DNA of 64,000 nucleotides from Owenweeksia sp965214115 (GTDB lineage: Bacteria > Bacteroidota > Bacteroidia > Flavobacteriales > Schleiferiaceae): assembly GCA_965214115.1 (NCBI GenBank), contig CBDCAU010000004.1, positions 124,001 to 188,000 on the forward strand, in the 5' to 3' direction. Every line of letters starts with the position of its first letter. Within the stretch, counting starts at the first letter, position 1. This document shows, in pieces, positions 50,601 to 59,789 of this stretch. The notes beneath the pieces are model-generated. The model searched no databases, was not told the DNA's origin, and saw only the letters and a list, made by a program, of their open reading frames with translations. The position numbers were made by a program, and so were the translations under genes.

Positions 50601-51947
50601 CGCTTGATACAAAGTGGCCAAAACGCCCGCCACGCCGGGGCAGGCCATCGAAGTGCCCGATTTCAAAGTATAAGAATTGGGGTCAGTGGTGCTGAAAACA
50701 GAGCTGCCCACCGCGCCAAGGTCGGGCTTGATGCGGCCGTCGCTGGCGGGGCCGCGGCTTGAACTTCCAGAAAGTCCGTCCGTCCGCGTCAGGTTTGCCG
50801 TGGCGATGGCGTTCTTGGCGATTTTGTGGCCGCCCGTCACGTTGCCCCAGCCGCTGACCGAGTTGGGGCTGCCGTAGCCGCAGTTGCTCCCGCCGCTGTT
50901 GCCCGCCGAAAAGACGTGGATCAATTCGGGATTGTCGATCGCGTCTTGATCCATCTGCCGTGTAAAACTGGTGTAGCCCGCGTTGCAACCGTTGGAATAG
51001 GAACTGGCGGTGATGCGCACGTTTTGGGTGATGTAATTACCGTCCGCGCTGTGCAGGTTGCTGGGATAACTTTGGTAATAAATCTCCGCGCCGGGCGCCA
51101 TCCCCTTGCCGGTGGGGTCGAGGTTTCCCGCGCCAAAAATCGTCCCCGCCACGTGGTCGCCGTGGTCGCCGTTGGAAGGATTGGCGTTTTGCGTCAGCCG
51201 CCCCGCAAAGTCGATGTGCGGGCCGATTTCGCCGTCGTCGCCGTGGCCCACGGTTACGCCCGCACCGTCGTAGCCGGGCGCGCCGGGATATTTTCCTTGG
51301 AGGAAATTCACGCGGTGGTTGCTGCGCGCCGTGTAGTTTTCCGGTGTGCCGGGATCCTCCATTTCCTGCAGATATTTCACAAAGGGAAAGCGTGCGATTC
51401 TTTGCACATCGGCCAAAGTGGCCGACACGGCGAAGCGGTTTTGGGATTCGTCATTTTCCAAAATGGAAACACCCAAGCTGCGGGCCGCCTCGCCGACGGA
51501 GATTTCATCGAAACAATGCACCCACAATTTAAATTGATTGCCGCCCAGTCCCGCCCATTCGGGAATGTCTTGATGAAAAAGGCGCGGCGAAAGTTTCCAT
51601 TCGGGCTGGATTTTAAGCACCACCGCTTTGTCGCCCAAAAACTTTTCGGCTTTTCTTTTTTCCGATATAGCAATGCGCGCGATGAAGGAATTCTTTGGCA
51701 AATATTCGAGGGGCAAAATCCCAGCGGCCTCCTTGCCGAGCGTCAGGTTTTCCTTTTGCAGGATGCGGTAAAAATGGCCGTTCACCGTTTCGTTTTCCGA
51801 AATGTCAAACCCTTGAAAATCCGCCTTTTCCGGCCGGAGGGTTTGGTTTTTCAACAGGATGGGGGAAGGTGGCGCCACATTTTGCGCCACAGCGCCCACC
51901 GCAAGAACGGCCGCGCCAACGGAGAGTAGTAGTTTTTTCATTTTCAT
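47697..51947 (-). CDS. Secreted S8 serine protease with three MAM modules and T9SS tail
   Basis: 1416 residues, signal peptide MKMKKLLLSVGAAVLAVGAV ending in AQ. A propeptide-like region (about 22-210) is followed by a subtilisin domain with Asp238 or 237 (GHGDDGEIGPH), His262 (NGDHGDHVAGT) and Ser433 (SGTSMACPG). Next come a beta-sandwich (PIGANVRVMLYWPDLP, KP43-like), an FnIII-like module (WNAVSGATGYNVYRL), then three MAM modules (each FES/FEN.GDW.Q...DDFDW...TGP), and a type A T9SS sorting domain (LFPNPTNGNATLLHES to EVLKLQVR). It should act outside the cell or on its surface. The last three modules closely match the protease at 55946. Confidence 0.93.
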   Translation of the reverse strand: MKMKKLLLSVGAAVLAVGAVAQNVAPPSPILLKNQTLRPEKADFQGFDISENETVNGHFYRILQKENLTLGKEAAGILPLEYLPKNSFIARIAISEKRKAEKFLGDKAVVLKIQPEWKLSPRLFHQDIPEWAGLGGNQFKLWVHCFDEISVGEAARSLGVSILENDESQNRFAVSATLADVQRIARFPFVKYLQEMEDPGTPENYTARSNHRVNFLQGKYPGAPGYDGAGVTVGHGDDGEIGPHIDFAGRLTQNANPSNGDHGDHVAGTIFGAGNLDPTGKGMAPGAEIYYQSYPSNLHSADGNYITQNVRITASSYSNGCNAGYTSFTRQMDQDAIDNPELIHVFSAGNSGGSNCGYGSPNSVSGWGNVTGGHKIAKNAIATANLTRTDGLSGSSSRGPASDGRIKPDLGAVGSSVFSTTDPNSYTLKSGTSMACPGVAGVLATLYQAYKNQNAAQNPHGGLMKAILMNTAEDLGNPGPDFKYGYGRINAKRAAEAIENQNYITGTISGGTQNFTLPAPPIGANVRVMLYWPDLPASTSAARALVNDLDLDVSHGGISYDPWVLDPTANVANLDANAVRARDSLNNAEQVTYTATAGGAVSVSVSAFNIPSGSQQFFIVYYYEKNEVALTYPIGGEEFVPGTSEYLRWDALGNTGTFSLEYSTDGSATWNFIATKSGGERYHIWTVPSALSGNARVRVTRSGQSSASLGDFTILPTPSNFQFTKICGDTVSLSWNAVSGATGYNVYRLGAKYMDSVGFSTTTDFTEIFSTTSTDVWYAVAAVINGKAGRRTLAKQRTNGSINCGQPCLTAISSFPYSESFESGLGDWFQGFGDDFDWTTNSGGTPSTATGPSAAAAGSQYVYMEASSPNYPSRTAILESPCFDLTGKIGALFNFQYHTYGVNMGTLTLEVAVGKNPWQPVWSTTGDQGDQWFPVSLNLDTLLGLKVRFRFSGITGSSYQSDMAVDDLQLIVAKPFCAAPISSFPYNEGFESGLGDWSQVAAGDDFDWSRNSGGTPSIATGPTAASEGNFYLYTEASFANHPAKTAILNGPCFDLVGHSSAQFVFDYNMYGAQMGVLELQATTDGLTYATVWSKSGDQGTAWQTATVDLAAYLGDTVQLRYVGTTANHWESDMSVDNLELSTSTTACANPGSLPHSEGFENTIGSWTQDANDDYDWIPYNGYTPTNRTGPKVPVDGTHYLYVEADKPNSPNKTGIIYSPCFDLSNVPAASFDFSYFMHGHFRMGSITLEGSSDGVTYDSLWSISGKQIAVWHSASVPLDSFVGGDLTLRFRAVTGTHRRGDMAIDAVNLTIGATAEDEPFDRVQTPEDSVVARSEYLALFPNPTNGNATLLHESLSEKRGQIHVFSLNGKRLWQKEWHLINGKNRLEIPAGEWPAGTYLVRFQSGEELEVLKLQVR

Positions 51948-52173
51948 AAATTTTAAAAGAACGAGCTTAAAGGTAGATTTTTAAAATGGGGTTTTTGTGG
52001 GAAAATCCTTTAGTGGAAAAGTCACAGAAAAGGCGGGCGGTGGCGGGGGCTTTTTGGTCGGCGGGCTTTTACTAAAAAATTCTATTGCTTTGAAAAATAA
52101 TTTAAAAAAATACGAACAATTGACTTTGACCTTCCTTATCGCTATGATTTTAAACCATTTAACATTTCCAAAA

Positions 52174-55100
52174 ATGAAAAACTTTTACCCCTTCCTATTC
52201 GTGTTTTCTATTTCTATCGGAACACAGTACGGTCAACTAACACCAACCACCCCGCAGCAACTGGCTGCCCTGCCCAGCGAGAACTTCAAATCCCATAAAT
52301 ACTTTAAGCAAAATTCCAGATGGCATCTTTACGATAGCCTTTCGCAAAAACTTGTGCCGCTGAACGAAAAGGAAATCACCCTGATTTTTGGTGATTCCGC
52401 AACCGCCTCCCAGATTTCCTCTTTTGAGAGCACAAACAACTTGACCTTTTTAAGAAAAGCGGAAACGGGCTGGCACGATTACACCCTCCCATTAAATGCA
52501 AATATCTTTACCGTAGCTAAAGCGCTGCGCAGTTCCGCAATTGTGGACAATGTGGAAATTACGGGCTACGGGGAGTTTTTGCTGCAAGCCAATGACAGTG
52601 CCTACTATCACGCTCCTACCCAGCAATATTATCAGTGGAGTCATAGGTCTGGACGCGCCGATGTGGAAGGTGCTTGGAACAAAACCACGGGCGATCCATC
52701 TGTGGTCATCGGTTTTATAGATACAGGGGTGGATTGGTTTCACGAAGATTTTGCCCAAGCCTCGCCAACCGCGGGAGGCGGTTTCGCCGGAACTTTTTGG
52801 CTTAACCCCGGCGAGGACGAATGGTCTGACCACAATGACCCCTCGACCGGAAACAAGTTGGATGATGATGGGAATGGCTATATTGATGATTGGAGGGGCT
52901 GGAATTTTCAGGATGATACTAATGATGTACGTGATTATGTTGGGCCCACCTCAAACTATCACGGAACAGGAGTTGCGGGTATTGCCGTTGCTCGTTCAAA
53001 TAACCAAACTGGAGTGGCTGGCGTTGCTGGAGGCTGGGGAAGTTCAGATGGTGTGAAAGCAATGGTAATTAAAACGCATAGTGCATTTAATGGGACAATA
53101 CCGGATATAGTTTTTGATGATGCTTTAGAATATGCTGCGATAAATGGAGCTAATATCATCTCTACTTCTTTGGGAATATACTCAAATTTTGTGGCTATTA
53201 ATGATGCTATTGAACTCGTATATAACAATTACGATTGCATTATTACGGCTGCGTCAGGTAACTCTAACACTAATAATAGTGGCAAGCCAACCTTATATCC
53301 AGCGAATCATCCGTTGGTATTGGGTGTTGCAAGATCAAATGATAATGACAAAGTTTTTCAAAGTCATACTGGCTACAGACTAGATTTGACAGCTCCAGGA
53401 CACGATTTACCCATTTTGAAACCTACCATTCCCGCGCCCGCTGGTAAAAAATATGTTAATCAAAGTGGATCTTCTCTCTCCTCCCCATTCGTAGCCGGTA
53501 TTGCTGGGCTTATGCTTTCCATAAATCCTTGTTTGGGAAATGAAGAGGCATATAATATCCTAAAACATCGCGCCGATAAAGTGGGTGGCTATAACTACAA
53601 TCATAGTGTGGATTCTGCTGGGCATTCTTTAAGAATGGGCTGGGGACGGGTAAACGCGCAACGCGCCGTAAATACCGCCGAGGCAATGAAAATCAACAAT
53701 TTGGATCTTTACATCAAAGACCGCAACGATGATTTTGGCTATTTCGGCAGTTACGATACAACCCTTTATTTTGACGAAGGGCCGGACATCTGGGTGCGCC
53801 AGCAGCCGGACGGCTTCGTAAATCAGTGGCACCAAAACCCAGAGTCAGACACTAATTCCCCCGTATATGTATATGTGCGGGTACACAATAAAAGCTGTGT
53901 ACCGTCCTCGGGCAACGAGACGCTTGATTTGCACTGGTCCAAGCTCTCCACCAACAACTCTTGGCCCAGCCACTGGGACGGCTCTACCCAGCACGGCGAT
54001 ACCATCGCCTCCGTCCCCATCCCGCTGTTGGAGGCGGGGGGCGATACCATCCTGGAAATCGCTTGGCAGCCCACGGACGGGGACGGTTATCCGGAATGGG
54101 GCGTCTGCTTGCTGGCGCGGATTATTTCCCAAGACGACCCGATTACCCCTTATCCCAACAACTTGTCCGATGAGATCAAGCTCAACAACAATCTTGCGGT
54201 CATAAACATACGGGTCACCAATGCTACGCCCGAAAAGATTGCGCCCGTCGTCAACGGGGTCGAATATCCCCACGGCACCTTCGTGTATGTCGGGAACGGC
54301 GGCTCTGATAATCAGGATGTGTTTGACATCAATTTCGACACCCCCGAAAATTATTCGGGCAATTCCATTGTAGATGAAGCCGAAGTCCACCTTTTCCTCG
54401 GCGATGAATTTTGGAGCATCCTACAATCCACCAACCCTGCCACGGACTGGATAGGGATGGAACAGATTGGCGAGCAAGAATTTATGGTGATGGCCGACCA
54501 CGCCCAGTTCAGGAATATGGTTTTCCCGCCGGGCATTCAGGATTCAATCTATGTGGGCTTCAACTTCCTGACCGATGAGATAGACGACAAGCACCGCTTT
54601 GGCTACCACGTCAGCCAGTCGCGCAGCGGCGCGGAAGGCTATACGGGCGGCGCACATTTCATCATCAATAAAGCGGAGCGCGAAGAATTTCAGGCCGACG
54701 GCGGGCCAGACCAGTCCACCTATCAGGGTCAATCCACTTCTATGCAGGCCAGCAGCATCAACGAACCCGCCACCTACAATTGGTACGATTCCAGCGATAG
54801 CTTGGTGTATTCTGGCCAAACGATGTCCGTTTCGCCGCAAGTAACCGAAAAGTACCGCTTGGAAATCATTTCCGACGAGAACCGCTTCAAGGATTACGAT
54901 ACGGTGCAAGTAAACGTAAATCCGTACGCCATCCGTTCCATTGCGCCAAATCCCGCCAGCAACCAAGTAACGATTGATTACGATGCCGATGAAGCTAAGT
55001 CCGCATATCTGTCAGTTTTCCCCACTTCCAACCCTTCGGCGGTAAACAACTACATACTGAACACGAACCTAAATCTTCGCACTTTTAATGTTTCAAGCGT

Positions 55101-55176
55101 TCCCGCTAATGTTTATACCGTGCAATTGGTTTGTGATGGCGTGGTAGTGGATAATAAATCTTTAATAATTCAATAA
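52174..55176 (+). CDS. Secreted S8 serine protease with T9SS tail
   Basis: 1000 residues from ATG 52174, which opens a signal peptide (MKNFYPFLFVFSISIGTQYG); the frame upstream to 51997 has no signal and is not used. Catalytic triad: Asp183 (IGFIDTGVDWFHED), His263 (NYHGTGVAGI) and Ser434 (SGSSLSSPF). An acidic Ca-site-like NKLDDDGNGYIDDWRG loop sits between Asp and His. The C-terminal half has beta-sandwich domains (no MAM) and ends in a sorting domain (RSIAPNPASNQVTIDYDA...SLIIQ). The protease domain is visibly more AT-rich than the rest. It is followed two bases later by another T9SS cargo gene, so the two form an operon. Confidence 0.93.
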   Translation: MKNFYPFLFVFSISIGTQYGQLTPTTPQQLAALPSENFKSHKYFKQNSRWHLYDSLSQKLVPLNEKEITLIFGDSATASQISSFESTNNLTFLRKAETGWHDYTLPLNANIFTVAKALRSSAIVDNVEITGYGEFLLQANDSAYYHAPTQQYYQWSHRSGRADVEGAWNKTTGDPSVVIGFIDTGVDWFHEDFAQASPTAGGGFAGTFWLNPGEDEWSDHNDPSTGNKLDDDGNGYIDDWRGWNFQDDTNDVRDYVGPTSNYHGTGVAGIAVARSNNQTGVAGVAGGWGSSDGVKAMVIKTHSAFNGTIPDIVFDDALEYAAINGANIISTSLGIYSNFVAINDAIELVYNNYDCIITAASGNSNTNNSGKPTLYPANHPLVLGVARSNDNDKVFQSHTGYRLDLTAPGHDLPILKPTIPAPAGKKYVNQSGSSLSSPFVAGIAGLMLSINPCLGNEEAYNILKHRADKVGGYNYNHSVDSAGHSLRMGWGRVNAQRAVNTAEAMKINNLDLYIKDRNDDFGYFGSYDTTLYFDEGPDIWVRQQPDGFVNQWHQNPESDTNSPVYVYVRVHNKSCVPSSGNETLDLHWSKLSTNNSWPSHWDGSTQHGDTIASVPIPLLEAGGDTILEIAWQPTDGDGYPEWGVCLLARIISQDDPITPYPNNLSDEIKLNNNLAVINIRVTNATPEKIAPVVNGVEYPHGTFVYVGNGGSDNQDVFDINFDTPENYSGNSIVDEAEVHLFLGDEFWSILQSTNPATDWIGMEQIGEQEFMVMADHAQFRNMVFPPGIQDSIYVGFNFLTDEIDDKHRFGYHVSQSRSGAEGYTGGAHFIINKAEREEFQADGGPDQSTYQGQSTSMQASSINEPATYNWYDSSDSLVYSGQTMSVSPQVTEKYRLEIISDENRFKDYDTVQVNVNPYAIRSIAPNPASNQVTIDYDADEAKSAYLSVFPTSNPSAVNNYILNTNLNLRTFNVSSVPANVYTVQLVCDGVVVDNKSLIIQ

Positions 55177-55178
55177 TT

Positions 55179-55832
55179 ATGAAATCTTTAAAAGTCTTTT
55201 TCTTGAGCTCCTTCGTTTTAACAATTGGATTTGTTAAAGGTCAGTTTATCGATTCTGTGTTTGCCAGTTATCAGAATGACACTCTTGATTTTTATTTGGA
55301 ATCACAGGCTTTCACCTACGACTGGGACGCTATTAAGGGAATTACCGACAGCTCCTTTCAAGACTCCATTTTTTTGGATATCTATTATATGCCTTGTAGC
55401 GCTCTTCAGCTTTTTGCCCCTAACGATTCGCTATTCAAAATTCCTATGCAACTATCTTTAGGGAAAAAAGACATTCGAGTCTATACTTATTTGGCAAAAG
55501 GCACAGACTCCTCTTGTGGGTATTATGAACCTAAAGATAACAGAGTTGATACGGCCTATTTAAAACTTACGGTACTTTCGCAAAACGAATTTTCATCTCT
55601 TTCTGAAAAACTGAAAACCTACCCCAACCCCACCAGCGGCAAACTTTCCCTGCAAAAGGATTTCCCCGAACCCCTCCAATCGTTGCAAATCTCCGATGCG
55701 GCGGGCCGGAACATCCTGTGCCTTGAAGATGTCGGGGAGGAAATCGACCTTTCCGCCTTGCCGCGCGGCACTTATTTTTTAAGGGTGGAAACGGCGGAGG
55801 GGTTTTTTGTGAAAAGGATTTTGAGGGAATGA
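55179..55832 (+). CDS. Small T9SS-exported protein
   Basis: 217 residues. Signal peptide MKSLKVFFLSSFVLTIGFVKG, a middle region of about 115 residues with few motifs (two Cys in YYMPCSALQLF and SSCGYYEP that may form a disulphide), and a type A sorting domain (KLKTYPNPTSGKLSLQKDFP, LQISDAAGRNIL, LPRGTYFLRVET, KRILRE). It starts two bases after the S8 protease gene stop, so it is probably co-translated and may be a partner or inhibitor of that protease. The middle domain is not recognised. Confidence 0.82.
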   Translation: MKSLKVFFLSSFVLTIGFVKGQFIDSVFASYQNDTLDFYLESQAFTYDWDAIKGITDSSFQDSIFLDIYYMPCSALQLFAPNDSLFKIPMQLSLGKKDIRVYTYLAKGTDSSCGYYEPKDNRVDTAYLKLTVLSQNEFSSLSEKLKTYPNPTSGKLSLQKDFPEPLQSLQISDAAGRNILCLEDVGEEIDLSALPRGTYFLRVETAEGFFVKRILRE

Positions 55833-55840
55833 AAGGGATG

Positions 55841-55874
55841 AGACCTTGCAGGTTTATGAAAACCTGCAAGGTCT
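55841..55874. repeat. Perfect 15-bp stem dispersed-type hairpin
   Basis: AGACCTTGCAGGTTT - ATGA - AAACCTGCAAGGTCT, nine bases after the T9SS cargo stop. It lacks a T run, so it looks like a dispersed palindrome rather than a classic terminator. Confidence 0.8.
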
Positions 55875-55885
55875 TCCAAAATAAA

Positions 55886-55924
55886 AAAACCCCGCCCCGA
55901 CGCTACGGTCGTGGACGGGGTTTT
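55886..55924. terminator. Bidirectional terminator between convergent T9SS genes
   Basis: AAAACCCCG and CGGGGTTTT arms with an inner CGAC/GTCG stem. On the minus strand a T run follows, ending the protease gene at 55946; on the plus strand TTTTCATTTTT follows. Confidence 0.82.
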
Positions 55925-55945
55925 CATTTTTCCAGCGGTTTTTTT

Positions 55946-58900
55946 TTACCGCACCTGCAATTTTATCGTCTCCGATTTTTCATTGGTGGAAAAACGCAGG
56001 ATGTAAATTCCCGCCGGCCAATCCTGGGACGGGATTTCCATCTTATTCTCGCCTTCGGAAACGCGCCAATCGTTTTGCCACAGCACCTTCCCGCCAAGGC
56101 TGAACACCTGCAAGCGCGTGTTTTGCGGTTGCGCAGATTCATACAACAAAGTAGCGTTGCCGTCCGTGGGATTGGGGAAAAGCGAAAATTTTGGCGACGC
56201 CACTTCCGTTGGGCCAGTATTGGAATGGGCGGTTTCTGACGATTTTGCCACCGAGCTGCCCGCCGCGCCCACCGTCAAACTCACGGCATCAATCGCCATA
56301 TCGCCACGGTCGTGCGTCCCCGTTACCGCGCGGAAGCGTAGCGTCAAGTCGCCGCCCACGAAGGTGTCCAGCGGAACGGAAGCTGTATGCCAAACCGCGA
56401 TTTGCCGACCCGAAATCGACCACAGCGAATCATACGAAACCCCGTCGCGGCTGCCTTCCAAAATGAGGCTGCCCATCCGAAAATGGCCGTGCATAAAATA
56501 GCTGAAATCGAAACTGGCCGCCCCTACTTGGCTCAAATCAAAACAAGGGCTGTAGATGATTCCAGTTTTATTGGGACTGTTCGGCTTGCTCGCTTCCACA
56601 TATAAATAATGTGTGCCATCCACGGGTACTTTCGGGCCGGTGCGGTTGGTGGGCGTGTAGCCGGTGTAGGGAATCCAATCGTAATCATCGTTCGCGTCCT
56701 GCGTCCAACTGCCGATGGTGTTTTCAAAACCTTCGGAATGAGGCAGGCTGCCTGGGTTGGCGCAGGCCGTGGTGGAAGTGCTGGCCGCCAACTCCAAATC
56801 GTCGATGGCGATGTCGCTTTCCCAGCCACTGCCCGTGGTGGCCACGAATTGCAGTTGAAGGGTATCGCCCAAATAGGCGCTCAAATCCACGGACGCATTT
56901 TGCCAAGCCGCGCCCTGATCGCCCGTTTTGCTCCAAACGTTGGAATACGCCAAGCCATCGGAGGTGGCGCGCAGTTCCAGCGTTCCCATCGTGGCGCCGT
57001 TCATATTGTAATCAAATGTGAAAGTGGCGGAACTGGCGGCGGACAAATCGAAGCAAGGCCCGTCCAAGGTGGTGGTGCGGCTGGGATGGTTGGCAAAGGA
57101 AGCCTCGGCGTAGAGATAAAAATTACCTTCAGAAGCCGCGCTGGGGCCAGTGCCCACCGAGGGCGTACCGCCGCTGTTTTGATCCCAGTCAAAATCGTCG
57201 GCGGCAGATTGCGACCAATCGCCGAGGCCCGCTTCAAATCCTTCATTATAAGGAAAACTGGCAATGGGCAAGGCACAAAACGGTTCGGTGGCCAGCAGTT
57301 GCAAATCGTCTATCGCCATATCGCTATCAAAAGAACTGCCCGTAATTCCCGAAAAACGGAAACGGACAGTGCCGCCCAGCATCGTGTCCAAATTCAAAGT
57401 GGTGGAAAGCCACACGTTGCCTTGGTCGCCGGTGGTGCTCCAGATGGCGTTCCAATTGCCGCCGTTGGTGCTGGCCTCCAAAGTGAGCGTGCCCATATTC
57501 ACCCCGTAAGTATGATATTGAAAACTGAACTGCGCGGCCGATTTCCCGGCGAGGTCAAAACACGGGCTTTCCAAAATGGCGGTGCGGCTGGGGTAATTGG
57601 GCGAAGAGGCTTCCATATAAATATATTCAAAACCGTCCGCCGCCGCGCTGGGGCCCGTACCGGTGGAAGGCGTACTGCCGCTGCGCGTGGACCAATCGAA
57701 ATCATCCGCAAAACTTTGATACCATTGGCCCAGCCCGTTTTCAAAACTTTCCAAATAGGGAAAGTTGGAAATGCCAAAGTTGCAAGGATCGTAGGGCGGC
57801 GCGCTGTCCAAGATCGCGTCCAAAGCGCTCAATCGGCCAAAACCGTATTCCGCATCAAAACCCGGCGCGCCCATATCGGTGGCGTTGTTGATGAGCCGCG
57901 CGCGGGCTTGGGCTTCCGTCAAAGTGGAATCGTACGAAAGCAGTAGCGCGCCCACGCCGGCCGCCGCTGGGCAAGCCGCCGATGTGCCGCCAAAGGAATT
58001 AGTGTAATTTCCGAAAGTATAGCCATTGCTGCCCATCCGGTCGATGGTGCGGACGCCTGCCGCGCCGTTGGAAGGCGTTACCACATCCAGCGTTGGCCCG
58101 TAATTACTGTAGGATGAGCGCGTTCCGGTGTTGGTCACCGCGCCCACGGCAATCACCGAGGGAATATTGGCCGGGTAATCCACGCAACTTTTAGAACCGT
58201 TGCCCGACGCAAAAAAGACCAAGCAACCTTTGCCGCCGCGCCCGTTGATGGCGGCATCGTTATAAGCATTGGTAATATTGGAAAAACCCGCCGAACAGGA
58301 TGTATAGCCCCACGAATTGCTCATCACGTCCGCGCCTTGGTTTTTGGCCCACGCCACGCCGTTGGCAATGTCTTGCGTACCCGTATTGTTTTCAAAAATA
58401 TTTACCGAGATCACCTGTGATTGCGGCGCCAACCCTCTTACCCCCAAGTTGTTGTGCGAGGCGGCAATGATGCCCGCGCAGGCTTGGCCGTGGCCGTCGT
58501 TGCTCAATACGGGCGTGCCGTTGCCGTTGATGGAAGGCGTGAGGCCGGGCAGCACCCGCGAATTTCCCGAACCGTCGTTCAGATCCTCGTGGTTTTCCAC
58601 GCCATCGTCAATCACCGCCACGATTACGTTGGCGCCCAAGTTCAAGGCCCACGCTTCCGGCGCGTCCACGTCGCAATCGGGCTGCCCCGCAAAGCCGTTG
58701 ATGGTTTGCCCCGTATTGTTCATTTGAAATTGGTCGGGATATAAGGGGTCGTTGTACAACGTGATGGGCGCGTAAAAATCGGGGTGCGCCCATTTTGCCA
58801 GTCCGCTCTCTTTCAGGGCGTTGGCCAACGGAAGCGCATCCTTCATTTGGGACATTTTCAAAATTGGCGTTTCAATTTCCGTATGGGAAAATTGTGCGCC

Positions 58901-59323
58901 GTATTCTTTAAGATAAAAATCCAAATCGGCCAGCGAGCGGCCGGAGGCCAGTTGCAGCACCACTTCATCGGACGTCCAAATGCGGAAGCCATCGTCCAGC
59001 ATCAGGCCGAAATCGGCATCGCGGACTAAGGATTGGGAAAGCCCCCAACTTTCCAAAAGTTGGCTTTCGGAAGTAAAGCGCGAATCGCTTCGAAGCCACA
59101 CCACCACGCGGCGGGTGGGCTGTATGTAGTTGATTGTCAGTATCTCAGTTTGTTGGAGTTGAGTTTCTACCGTTGGCCACTCTGCGTCGGGAGTGAGGTA
59201 GAAGGAAATCGAGCTGCGGTCTTCGCTGACCGCAATTTTGCGTTCGTCGCTCCAATAATAGGATTGCGCACAAAGAGTAGCTGCCACGCCCAAAAAGATG
59301 GCGGCGGATAAAAACTGTTTCAT
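55946..59323 (-). CDS. Secreted S8 serine protease with three MAM modules and T9SS tail (second)
   Basis: 1125 residues, signal peptide MKQFLSAAIFLGVAATLCAQ. Propeptide region about 21-185, then a kexin/subtilisin-type domain with Asp239 (VIAVIDDGVENHED), His278 (NDGHGQACAG) and Ser448 (FGGTSAACPA). Three MAM modules follow directly (from about residue 515), then a type A sorting domain (SLFPNPTDGNATLLYES to ETIKLQVR). The catalytic domain is of a different subgroup from the one at 47697, but the MAM modules are near copies: I count 14 differences over 171 residues of the third. It should be a surface or extracellular protease. Confidence 0.93.
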   Translation of the reverse strand: MKQFLSAAIFLGVAATLCAQSYYWSDERKIAVSEDRSSISFYLTPDAEWPTVETQLQQTEILTINYIQPTRRVVVWLRSDSRFTSESQLLESWGLSQSLVRDADFGLMLDDGFRIWTSDEVVLQLASGRSLADLDFYLKEYGAQFSHTEIETPILKMSQMKDALPLANALKESGLAKWAHPDFYAPITLYNDPLYPDQFQMNNTGQTINGFAGQPDCDVDAPEAWALNLGANVIVAVIDDGVENHEDLNDGSGNSRVLPGLTPSINGNGTPVLSNDGHGQACAGIIAASHNNLGVRGLAPQSQVISVNIFENNTGTQDIANGVAWAKNQGADVMSNSWGYTSCSAGFSNITNAYNDAAINGRGGKGCLVFFASGNGSKSCVDYPANIPSVIAVGAVTNTGTRSSYSNYGPTLDVVTPSNGAAGVRTIDRMGSNGYTFGNYTNSFGGTSAACPAAAGVGALLLSYDSTLTEAQARARLINNATDMGAPGFDAEYGFGRLSALDAILDSAPPYDPCNFGISNFPYLESFENGLGQWYQSFADDFDWSTRSGSTPSTGTGPSAAADGFEYIYMEASSPNYPSRTAILESPCFDLAGKSAAQFSFQYHTYGVNMGTLTLEASTNGGNWNAIWSTTGDQGNVWLSTTLNLDTMLGGTVRFRFSGITGSSFDSDMAIDDLQLLATEPFCALPIASFPYNEGFEAGLGDWSQSAADDFDWDQNSGGTPSVGTGPSAASEGNFYLYAEASFANHPSRTTTLDGPCFDLSAASSATFTFDYNMNGATMGTLELRATSDGLAYSNVWSKTGDQGAAWQNASVDLSAYLGDTLQLQFVATTGSGWESDIAIDDLELAASTSTTACANPGSLPHSEGFENTIGSWTQDANDDYDWIPYTGYTPTNRTGPKVPVDGTHYLYVEASKPNSPNKTGIIYSPCFDLSQVGAASFDFSYFMHGHFRMGSLILEGSRDGVSYDSLWSISGRQIAVWHTASVPLDTFVGGDLTLRFRAVTGTHDRGDMAIDAVSLTVGAAGSSVAKSSETAHSNTGPTEVASPKFSLFPNPTDGNATLLYESAQPQNTRLQVFSLGGKVLWQNDWRVSEGENKMEIPSQDWPAGIYILRFSTNEKSETIKLQVR

Positions 59324-59789
59324 AATGTAAAGAACGGTTTAAATGAAATTTTAACAATCGCCGCAAATATTAGATTTTTGATGAAACTATTCTGCCTCTT
59401 TTTTCCGTCAGTCCATCCTTACTTTGTTGAAATTCAGCCTGTTTCAACTTCATCCCATTTCACCTCAAATTCATTTTTACACCATTTTAAAACCTAAAAA
59501 CCAATTACTTAAAATAATTTTTATCCTGAAAATAAAAGTAGGAATAGTATGCACGAAAAAGGGGATTTGGAAAATGAGATTTGGCGTGGCGGTGGGATTT
59601 TGGGAGAAGTTATTGGGTTATTGGGTTATTTAGGCAGTACGTGTTGTATGGTGCGCAAAAAGACCCAACCGAACTTACCCGCGAATTTTCATTTCTTCAT
59701 CTGGCAATACCTAATAGGTTTTTTTAAACCTGTCAAGTTTCTCCTTCACCCTAATAACTTAACAACCCATAACTTAATAACTCCTTTCC
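59324..59789. other. 466-base gap, no convincing gene
   Basis: AT-rich. Two open frames (59424-59633 and 59549-59809) lack a signal or family pattern. The right part holds opposing TTATTGGGTTATTGGG and AATAACTTAACAACCC motifs that could pair, and a TTTTTTTAAACCTG stretch. A TAATATTTG promoter-like box for the 55946 gene lies near 59364-59371 on the minus strand. Confidence 0.5.

Noticed and set aside
49164..50762. 532-codon plus-strand open frame inside the first S8 protease
   Set aside because: It is opposite to a well-supported gene; its length follows from GC-rich third positions, and it shows no signal, domain or ordered helices.
51997..52173. Longer N-terminus for the middle S8 protease
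   Set aside because: The extra 59 codons have Gly-rich random sequence and would hide the signal peptide that starts at ATG 52174.
56609..57946. 445-codon plus-strand frame inside the second MAM protease
   Set aside because: Antisense shadow of the MAM cassette. Its likeness to the frame at 49164 simply reflects the shared cassette.
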